The notes under the pieces were generated by a model. That model was not told where the DNA came from, searched no databases, and worked only from the letters and a program-made list of their open reading frames with translations. A DNA stretch of 5,721 nucleotides from an uncultured Collinsella sp. (GTDB taxonomy: Bacteria; Actinomycetota; Coriobacteriia; Coriobacteriales; Coriobacteriaceae), in NCBI GenBank assembly GCA_958439775.1, contig CAUBWQ010000077.1:1-5721 (forward strand). The letters run 5' to 3'. Positions 1 to 5,142 of this stretch are shown piece after piece. Position 1 is the stretch's first letter. Each line of letters starts with the position of its first letter. The position numbers and the translations under genes are program-made.

Positions 1-1160
<1,160 letters not shown>

Positions 1161-1232
1161 GCGAGCGGCGTGTGCGGGGGCGGGGTTGACTCGGTTCCGC
1201 CCCGCCTTGGCTGGATGCCGCAAAGCACTATT

Positions 1233-1264
1233 GGCGCTGGGCCATATGGCTCAGCGCCTTTTTT
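1233..1264 (+). terminator. Intrinsic terminator of eno
   Basis: An 11-bp stem (1233-1243 with 1248-1258, one G-U pair) carries an ATAT loop and is followed directly by six T residues (1259-1264). It lies 72 bases after the enolase stop codon. This is a textbook Rho-independent terminator on the + strand. Confidence 0.93.
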
Positions 1265-1306
1265 ATGTCGAGCAAAGGCTGGCGAAGGCGGTGCGGGCGC
1301 TCGTGC

Positions 1307-1312
1307 TATAAC
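1307..1312 (+). promoter_or_regulatory. Possible -10 element for the divIC-ppx unit
   Basis: TATAAC matches the TATAAT consensus in five of six positions and sits between the eno terminator and the next start codon, predicting a leader of roughly 37 bases. No convincing -35 box is visible about 17 bases upstream (GC-rich GAAGGC region), so the call rests on one hexamer plus position. Confidence 0.35.
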
Positions 1313-1355
1313 TAAAGGACTTAGCGCAAACAAACCTCAACCGCACAAGGCGCAC

Positions 1356-2126
1356 ATGGATCAGATTTACGACAACAGGTACTATTCCGCCGGTTCGCGT
1401 GAGCCGTCGCCTCGTCGTGCGCGTACCGCGCAGCTTGGCGGGTCTGGTTACGGCGGCGTCGATCACCGCGCACAGCGTCCGCCGAATGCCTCATGCTCCC
1501 ATGCTCAAATGAATATGTCGACGGACCGCCCGTCACGTTCGGCGCGCCCGACGCATGCTTCGCGTGCGCAGCGCCCCTCGGCTCAAACGCACGAAAAGTC
1601 GACCAGGCCCTCAAGCCGTCTTTCCGGCTCGGACTTTATGCACTACGCCAACGACAACGCAGTGGTCAAGGCAATTTACGACTTTACCCACGGTCCTCAG
1701 CGAGGGCTATTCATCGGCATTGTCGTTGCCCTGGTGCTCGTGAGCCTGTATTTCCCTGTGCGCGATCTGTACGTGGCAAAGCGTTCGAGCGATATCTTGG
1801 CCAAGCAGGTCGAGATTCGTCGGCAATACAATGATGAGCTGCAAAAAAGCGTCGACAAACTGCTCTCGGAGGAGGGCATTAAGGACGCGGCGTCCGAGGA
1901 CCTGGGCCTGGTGATGCCCGGCGAGACCAAGATTGACGTGCTGGGTCTGGATGACGATTCAGATTCGTCTTCGAGCAAGAAGTCGTCGAACGCCAAGAAG
2001 GCCAGCGAAGTTGCCAAGGAAATCGAAGAAGTCGGTAAGGACGCGCCGTGGTACATCCAGGCGCTCGACATGCTGTTTGGGTTTAACGGTGTCGAGGGCC
2101 AGGCGGTCGTGTCCAACGGCAAATAG
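1356..2126 (+). CDS. DivIC/FtsB-like septum formation initiator, single-pass membrane protein
   Basis: The predicted 256-residue protein has the layout of the FtsB/DivIC family, which bridges divisome components (FtsL, FtsQ/DivIB) at the septum. Residues 1-115 are Arg/Ser/Pro/His-rich, low in hydrophobics and probably a disordered cytoplasmic tail. Residues about 117-135 (GLFIGIVVALVLVSLYFPV) form one transmembrane helix. Residues about 137-170 form a short extracytoplasmic coiled coil, followed by the family-typical end segment IKDAASEDLGLVMPGETKI (about 175-193). The C-terminus adds an Asp/Ser/Lys-rich linker (198-215) and an amphipathic tail. The start is ATG 1356 with AAGG five bases upstream (1347-1350). 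The frame stays open further upstream, but only by running back through the eno terminator, so I reject earlier starts. Position after eno and before ppx matches actinobacterial gene order, for example Rv1024 after eno in M. tuberculosis. The family call is firm; the exact partner set is inferred. Confidence 0.88.
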   Translation: MDQIYDNRYYSAGSREPSPRRARTAQLGGSGYGGVDHRAQRPPNASCSHAQMNMSTDRPSRSARPTHASRAQRPSAQTHEKSTRPSSRLSGSDFMHYANDNAVVKAIYDFTHGPQRGLFIGIVVALVLVSLYFPVRDLYVAKRSSDILAKQVEIRRQYNDELQKSVDKLLSEEGIKDAASEDLGLVMPGETKIDVLGLDDDSDSSSSKKSSNAKKASEVAKEIEEVGKDAPWYIQALDMLFGFNGVEGQAVVSNGK

Positions 2127-2144
2127 CGCCCGGAGGGGGCCGCA

Positions 2145-3146
2145 ATGACAAATTGCAAACGCTATAAGGTGGCGGCGATCGACCTGGGAACGGTGTCGTC
2201 GCGACTGGTGTTGGCCCAGGTCGAGGGCGGGGCGATCGTGGAATCGTCCAAGCACACCGAGATTACCGATCTGGGCGAGGGCGTCGACGCGACGGGCCGC
2301 TTTTGCGAGGCGGCGGTCGAGCGCGTGCTCGCTGCATGCCGCATGTTTGTGGACGAGGCGCGTGCCTTTGGGGCCGCGTGCATTTGCACCACATGCACGA
2401 GCGCCGCGCGCGATGCATCCAATGCCGCCCTGCTGCTGGACGGCCTGCGTAAGCTGGGGCTCGAACCGCAGGTGATTCCGGGCGAGGTCGAGGCGCGCCT
2501 GACGTTTTTTGGCGTGGCGCACGACTTTGCCGGCGAGCGCATCATTGTTGCCGATTCGGGCGGCGGATCCACGGAACTCGCGACGGGTGTGTACGCACCG
2601 GAGCGTGGGGTCTTCGCGCTGGAGGGTACGCGTTCGCTGGACATCGGTTGTCGCCGCGTGACGGAGCGGTTTTTCTCGGCACTGCCGCCTGCGGACGGCG
2701 AGCTTGCTGCCGCTGCCAACTGGGCGGGCGAGCAGTTCGCCGCCTATTTTGAGGGCCTGCCGAGCAATTTTGAGCGTGCAGAGCGCCTGGTCGCGGTGGG
2801 TGGCACCGTCACCACTCTCGTGGCGCTGGTTCACGAGCTGGAGCCGTATGATTCGAGCTTTGTGCACCTGCGCGAGCTTTCGATGGAACAGATTTCGGCT
2901 GCTATCGAGCACATGTCTGTGTTGGACGCGGACGGCATCGCCGCGCTACCGGGTGTGCAGCCCAAACGCGCGGGCGTGATCTTGGCTGGCGCCGTGGTGA
3001 TTCGCGAGCTCATGCGTGCCGGCGGCTACAAGACGCTCACCGTAAGCGAGAATAGCCTACTCGCCGGTATGGCCGCCACCATCAACGAGACTCTTGACGG
3101 TGCAACCCCCACCATCGCCTGGACCCCGAGTCTGAGCGCCCTTTAA
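2145..3146 (+). CDS. Ppx/GppA-family phosphatase (exopolyphosphatase / pppGpp phosphohydrolase), short form
   Basis: Members of this ASKHA-fold family remove terminal phosphate from inorganic polyphosphate and/or convert pppGpp to ppGpp in the cytosol. The 333-residue protein has the full motif series: phosphate-1 loop AIDLGTVSSRL (11-21), CTSAARDASN (84-93), the IPGEVEARLTFFGV segment (111-124) whose Glu114/Glu116 region carries the expected catalytic Glu, phosphate-2 loop VADSGGGSTELATG (135-148), LDIGCRRVT, the nucleotide-type motif VAVGGTVTT, and a C-terminal VSENSLLAGM. Its length fits the two-domain short form (about 300-330 residues, as in actinobacterial Ppx proteins), not the roughly 500-residue enterobacterial enzymes with an extra HD-like domain. 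The start ATG 2145 has GGAGG at 2132-2136, eight bases upstream. It lies 18 bases after the division gene, so the two are probably cotranscribed. Which substrate it prefers cannot be read from sequence; I leave the symbol blank because ppx and gppA are not distinguishable here. Confidence 0.93.
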   Translation: MTNCKRYKVAAIDLGTVSSRLVLAQVEGGAIVESSKHTEITDLGEGVDATGRFCEAAVERVLAACRMFVDEARAFGAACICTTCTSAARDASNAALLLDGLRKLGLEPQVIPGEVEARLTFFGVAHDFAGERIIVADSGGGSTELATGVYAPERGVFALEGTRSLDIGCRRVTERFFSALPPADGELAAAANWAGEQFAAYFEGLPSNFERAERLVAVGGTVTTLVALVHELEPYDSSFVHLRELSMEQISAAIEHMSVLDADGIAALPGVQPKRAGVILAGAVVIRELMRAGGYKTLTVSENSLLAGMAATINETLDGATPTIAWTPSLSAL

Positions 3147-3157
3147 CCGTCTCCCTC

Positions 3158-3228
3158 TGAGTTGCGGTGAAATAGTTCCTAAATGGGCCGGTAAACGGCC
3201 AAAACAGGAACTATTCCACCGCAACTTA
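3158..3228. repeat. Long inverted repeat with nested hairpin, downstream of ppx
   Basis: The arms at 3158-3180 and 3206-3228 are complementary over 23 positions with one A/C mismatch (3170/3216) and one G-T pair (3159/3227). The 25-base centre contains a second perfect 5-bp hairpin (3186-3190 with 3196-3200, loop GTAAA). It starts 12 bases after the ppx stop codon. Neither side has a T-tract, so it is not a standard intrinsic terminator, although it could stabilise or attenuate the 3' end of the ppx transcript. The arm sequence (TTGCGGTG then AATAGTTCC) is AT-richer than the surroundings and looks like an inserted palindromic unit of REP or MITE type. That origin is inference; copy number elsewhere in the genome is unknown. 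Confidence 0.8.
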
Positions 3229-3230
3229 AA

Positions 3231-3312
3231 GCCCCATCGGCGTCCAAAAGAAACGAGCCCGCATCTCTGGAGGAAGCGGGCACGAAAAGCCAAATGGTAG
3301 GGGCGGTGGGAC
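3231..3312 (-). pseudogene. Degenerate second copy of the tRNA-Leu 3' end and its terminator
   Basis: This segment aligns with 3426-3508 over its whole length (offset 195-196 bases). Reading the minus strand, it begins with the last 18 bases of tRNA-Leu including CCA (3312 to 3295, identical to 3508 to 3491), then an 11-base linker, then a terminator-like hairpin and TTTCTTTT. The remaining tRNA body is absent: sequence beyond 3312 is a GC-rich hairpin block unrelated to a tRNA. It therefore cannot give a tRNA. It may be the relic of a tandem tRNA duplication or a target-site scar left by an element that integrated at the tRNA 3' end; sequence alone does not decide. Confidence 0.65.
3246..3284 (-). 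terminator. Terminator-like hairpin in the degenerate tRNA-Leu copy
   Basis: On the minus strand a nine-position stem (3276-3284 with 3254-3262, one mismatch), extended by a few weaker pairs, is followed by TTTCTTTT (3253 to 3246). It is the divergent counterpart of the tRNA-Leu terminator at 3441-3479 and may act as a backup terminator for minus-strand transcription running towards ppx. Confidence 0.6.
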
Positions 3313-3434
3313 GTCCGCGTATTTGCTGCGCAAATCCGCACCGGCTTCGGCCGCCTGCCGGCGCCCTCGCCGGCTCGCTGCGGACGCTGCGCGTCCGCTT
3401 GACGCTCGCCCCCTCGCGGGTTCGAGTCCCACCG
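3304..3434. repeat. GC-rich block of four tandem hairpins bounded by tRNA-derived inverted repeats
   Basis: The block is bounded by perfect 9-base inverted repeats, CGGTGGGAC (3304-3312) and GTCCCACCG (3426-3434), which match tRNA T-arm/acceptor sequence. Inside are four consecutive perfect hairpins: ATTTGC/GCAAAT with loop TGC (3321-3335); CGGC/GCCG with loop TTCG (3342-3353); a 7-bp stem with loop CCCT (3357-3374); and an 8-bp stem GCGGACGC/GCGTCCGC with loop TGC (3380-3398). The right end (3416-3432) is shaped like a tRNA T-arm on the + strand (GGG, TTCGAGT, CCC), but no tRNA can be built around it. The open frames crossing it are tRNA-derived artefacts. It could be a small palindromic element, a structured RNA or shuffled tRNA debris. 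No function is assigned. Confidence 0.6.
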
Positions 3435-3440
3435 GCATCC

Positions 3441-3479
3441 AAAAGAAACGAGCCCGCGTCCCTGGGGGACACGGGCTCG
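3441..3479 (-). terminator. Intrinsic terminator of tRNA-Leu
   Basis: Reading the minus strand from 3479, a 14-position stem (3466-3479 with 3449-3462, triloop) is followed by TTTCTTTT (3448 to 3441). The single imperfect position (3457/3471) is a G-U pair in minus-strand RNA but a C-A mismatch in + strand RNA, supporting the minus orientation. It begins 11 bases after the tRNA CCA end. Confidence 0.88.
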
Positions 3480-3490
3480 AAAGCTCCATA

Positions 3491-3575
3491 TGGTAGGGGC
3501 GGTGGGACTCGAACCCACAATCCTTGCGGCGAGAGATTTTAAGTCTCCTGCGTATGCCAATTCCGCCACGCCCCC
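3491..3575 (-). tRNA. tRNA-Leu (anticodon UAA), CCA encoded
   Basis: The minus strand folds as a complete class II tRNA of 85 bases including the encoded CCA (3493 to 3491). The acceptor is GGGGGCG paired with CGCCCCT, discriminator A. The anticodon arm has stem GGAGA/TCTCT around the seven-base loop CTTAAAA, giving anticodon TAA (bases 3541 to 3539), which reads UUA and, by wobble, UUG. A long variable arm characteristic of leucine tRNAs follows, then a perfect T-arm GTGGG-TTCGAGT-CCCAC. It starts only 31 bases after the end of the upstream minus-strand protein gene (stop at 3607-3609), so it is either cotranscribed with that gene and processed or uses a promoter inside the gene's 3' end; I see no strong promoter in the gap. 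A dedicated terminator follows. Confidence 0.96.
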
Positions 3576-3606
3576 GTGAGACTAGAAGTCTAGCACAAGC
3601 CGTCCG

Positions 3607-4230
3607 TTACGCGTTGACGGCCATCGAGTGTTGGCCCGACTTCTCCAGGAACTCCTGGAACTTGGCTTCGTCGCCCTTGTTCTTGTACTGCAGGGCCAGC
3701 AGGTATTCCAGGCGGCAGCTCTTGACCTTGTCGTCACCGGCCTCCTTGAGCATGCGCTCCAGCTCGGGAATGTCGTTGTGGCGCTTCAAGATCATCGTGT
3801 CGTACATCAGTTGGCATTCGTGCGCGACTGCCTCGGCCTGACCGCCCTCAAAGCCCTTGATCTCGTGCAGGAGCTCCTTGGATTTTTTGCGGTCCTCCTG
3901 GCCAACGTAGTAGTTAAAGGCCTTAATCACCAGGTCGACGCGCTGCATCTTGGGCAGATTGAGTCCCAGCAGCAAATCGAACATCTCGTCGGCGCGCTTG
4001 TGGTCCTCGCGCAGCAGATAGGAGTTCAGGCGCAGGTAGTCGCGGTTATAGCGCGGGTACAGCATGCTGGTGAGTTTGCCATCGAGCAAGCGATCGAACT
4101 CGTCCCACTGCTTGGCAACCATAAGCTGCTGCAGGCGCTTAAACGTGGTGCGTTTTTTGACGCTAAAGAACACCGACACGGCGATACAGATGATGACGAC
4201 GGCGGTCCAGAGGGTGCGGGAATCGGGCAT
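3607..4230 (-). CDS. Unrecognised membrane-anchored helical (TPR-like) protein
   Basis: I do not recognise a named family. The 207-residue protein has one hydrophobic helix at residues about 7-23 (LWTAVVIICIAVSVFFS) followed at once by KKR, so the positive-inside rule predicts a cytoplasmic C-terminal body. Residues about 30-200 are strongly helical and charged, with paired amphipathic helices resembling tetratricopeptide or other alpha-solenoid repeats, for example around 102-125 (KAFNYYVGQEDRKKSKELLHEI) and 173-198 (LEYLLALQYKNKGDEAKFQEFLEKS). No enzymatic motif is visible. Start ATG 4230-4228 is supported by AAGGA seven bases upstream (4242-4238). A near-full-length antisense frame on the + strand is a codon-usage mirror without a ribosome site. 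The tRNA-Leu follows 31 bases downstream. A scaffold or adaptor role is plausible but is inference only. Confidence 0.82.
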   Translation of the reverse strand: MPDSRTLWTAVVIICIAVSVFFSVKKRTTFKRLQQLMVAKQWDEFDRLLDGKLTSMLYPRYNRDYLRLNSYLLREDHKRADEMFDLLLGLNLPKMQRVDLVIKAFNYYVGQEDRKKSKELLHEIKGFEGGQAEAVAHECQLMYDTMILKRHNDIPELERMLKEAGDDKVKSCRLEYLLALQYKNKGDEAKFQEFLEKSGQHSMAVNA

Positions 4231-4285
4231 ATTGGGGTCCTTAGTCGCTCATAAAGCGAGCGGTATGACAACACGTACTAGATGT

Positions 4286-4291
4286 ATTATA
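4286..4291 (-). promoter_or_regulatory. -10 element for the membrane-anchored helical protein gene
   Basis: A perfect TATAAT reads on the minus strand (4291 to 4286) in the 163-base divergent spacer, predicting a leader of about 50 bases before ATG 4230. No good -35 match lies 16-18 bases upstream, so it may rely on an activator or on the strong -10 alone. Confidence 0.55.
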
Positions 4292-4330
4292 CGCAGCGCG
4301 CAAGCAAACTGGCATAAAAGCTCATCGAGG

Positions 4331-4359
4331 CTGAGTGCCATCGCTCGCTGCGGTACACT
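4331..4359 (+). promoter_or_regulatory. Possible promoter of the PTS IIB-VOC unit
   Basis: CTGAGT (4331-4336) and TACACT (4354-4359), spaced 17 bases, are partial matches to -35 and -10 consensus. The predicted start near 4366 gives a leader of about 28 bases that includes the strong ribosome site AAGGGAG (4378-4384) before ATG 4394. The match is modest and the call tentative. Confidence 0.35.
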
Positions 4360-4393
4360 TACCTAAAGTAAACCACGAAGGGAGACATTACCT

Positions 4394-4681
4394 ATGAAGA
4401 AGATCGTTTTGGCTTGCGGTGCTGGCGCTGCTACTTCCACGCTCGTTGCCCAGAAGGTCGCTACCCTGCTCGACGCCAACGGTTATGCCGGCAAGTATGA
4501 GATCGTGCAGTGCGCCATCTCCGAGGCCAAGGATTACTGCGACGAGGGTGCCGACCTGCTGATCGCCACCACCGTTGCCCCCGAGGGCCTCACCTGCCCG
4601 TACGTGAGCGGCGTGCCCTTCATGACTGGCATGAACCGCGTCGCTGCCGAGAAGGCCGTTCTCGACGTCATGGCTCAGTAG
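4394..4681 (+). CDS. PTS sugar transporter subunit IIB, galactitol (GatB)-type
   Basis: In the phosphoenolpyruvate phosphotransferase system, IIB takes phosphate from IIA on a cysteine and passes it to the sugar during uptake through IIC. The 95-residue protein is a complete stand-alone IIB domain. It opens with beta-strand KKIVLACGAGAATSTL, where Cys8 is the expected phosphocysteine in a P-loop of the lactose/galactitol IIB fold. It continues with IVQCAISEAKDY, the strand DLLIATT, and the VSGVPFMTGM segment that parallels the HGMPFISG region of GatB. The start ATG 4394 has AAGGGAG nine bases upstream. No IIA or IIC gene lies next to it: the upstream gene is divergent and unrelated, and only a VOC gene follows, 11 bases downstream. 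It must therefore work with components encoded elsewhere, or serve as a phosphorylation-responsive regulator. The IIB fold call is firm; substrate specificity is not readable. Confidence 0.9.
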   Translation: MKKIVLACGAGAATSTLVAQKVATLLDANGYAGKYEIVQCAISEAKDYCDEGADLLIATTVAPEGLTCPYVSGVPFMTGMNRVAAEKAVLDVMAQ

Positions 4682-4692
4682 GCGCTGACTGT

Positions 4693-5067
4693 ATGAATGA
4701 GCAGAACGCCAATCCGGTCGAGCTCTTTGGCATGCGCGTTGCCCATGTGGGCATTAACGCCACCGACCCGGCAGACGCCCTGGAGATCGCGGAGCTGTTC
4801 TCGACGATGATGGGCCTGCCCGTCATCGAGACCCCGGTTTCGTACTTCAACGATTCGCTGGTCGAGATCATGAAGCAGAACGGTCGTGGCACCAAGGGCC
4901 ACATCGGCTTTGCCGTTAACGACATCGATGCAGCTGAGAAGTGGTTTGCCGAGCGCGGGCTCGAGGTCAACGAAGAGTCGCGCGCGCTGCTGCCCGACGG
5001 TGGTACCAAGCTCGTGTACTTTAAGCGCGAGTTCGCCGGTTTCGCCGTGCACCTGTGCCGCGAGTAG
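4693..5067 (+). CDS. Small VOC-fold protein resembling the C-terminal domain of KDPG/KHG aldolase-type proteins
   Basis: The 124-residue protein is one vicinal-oxygen-chelate (glyoxalase/bleomycin-resistance) module made of two beta-alpha-beta-beta-beta halves. The sequence MRVAHVGINATDPADALEIAELFSTMMGLPV, then VEIM, KGHIGFAVNDIDAAEKWFAERGLEV and FAGFAVHL, resembles from memory the domain fused to the C-terminus of some Firmicutes KDPG/KHG aldolases. Here it stands alone. His18, Glu59, His70 and His120 fall on strands where VOC enzymes place metal ligands, so metal binding is plausible. The start ATG 4693 has only a weak ribosome site; with 11 bases after the IIB stop, translational coupling is likely. 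Met14 at the domain edge is an alternative start. Pairing with a PTS IIB gene suggests a job in uptake or catabolism of a sugar acid or similar substrate, but the reaction is unknown. An unrelated glyoxalase-like activity is possible. Confidence 0.82.
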   Translation: MNEQNANPVELFGMRVAHVGINATDPADALEIAELFSTMMGLPVIETPVSYFNDSLVEIMKQNGRGTKGHIGFAVNDIDAAEKWFAERGLEVNEESRALLPDGGTKLVYFKREFAGFAVHLCRE

Positions 5068-5089
5068 CGCACAAGCTGCCATAGCTGGC

Positions 5090-5130
5090 AAAAAGGGATA
5101 GGGTCGCGTGGCCCTATCCCTTTATTTATG
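5090..5130. terminator. Bidirectional intrinsic terminator between convergent units
   Basis: A 12-bp perfect stem (5092-5103 with 5112-5123), with two further possible pairs inside, is flanked by A-rich sequence on the left (5090-5094) and TTTATTTAT on the right (5121-5129). It thus offers a U-tract in both directions. It lies just after the VOC gene and just beyond the histidine kinase stop, so it can end both transcripts. Confidence 0.9.
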
Positions 5131-5142
5131 CCGAGGGGCTTC

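Noticed and set aside
1959..2912. Minus-strand open frame of 317 codons opposite divIC and ppx
   Set aside because: It is antisense to two well-supported genes, Arg/His/Ala-rich without recognisable motifs, and spans the boundary between them; a high-GC codon-bias shadow.
3158..3228. Inverted repeat as an intrinsic terminator for ppx
   Set aside because: The right arm is followed by AAGCCCC on the + strand, and the minus-strand exit is also not U-rich, so the canonical U-tract is missing in both directions.
3304..3434. CRISPR-like repeat array
   Set aside because: The hairpins differ in sequence and length, there are no regularly spaced identical repeats with unique spacers, and no cas gene is present.
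3416..3441. Second tRNA on the + strand suggested by GCGGG-TTCGAGT-CCCAC and a nearby CCA
   Set aside because: The T-stem has a mismatch, the spacing from T-arm to CCA is wrong by a base, and no D-arm, anticodon arm or matching 5' acceptor is present upstream.
3057..3569. Minus-strand open frame of 170 codons (and overlapping frames at 3179-3520 and 3226-3489)
   Set aside because: They run through the tRNA-Leu gene, its terminator and the hairpin repeats. Phrases such as AELAYAGDLKSLAARIVGSSPTAPT and WDSNPR are the well-known false translations of tRNA sequence. No ribosome site supports them.
3628..4254. Plus-strand open frame of 208 codons opposite the membrane-anchored helical protein
   Set aside because: It mirrors nearly the whole minus-strand gene, is an implausible Leu/Val/Gln/His-rich product, and lacks a ribosome site. 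The minus frame has a good Shine-Dalgarno, a TATAAT and a sensible membrane-plus-helical architecture.
4256..4348. Inverted GCGAGCG / CGCTCGC pair in the divergent spacer as a shared operator
   Set aside because: Only seven bases each, about 80 bases apart, in GC-rich DNA; easily chance and not placed symmetrically about either promoter.
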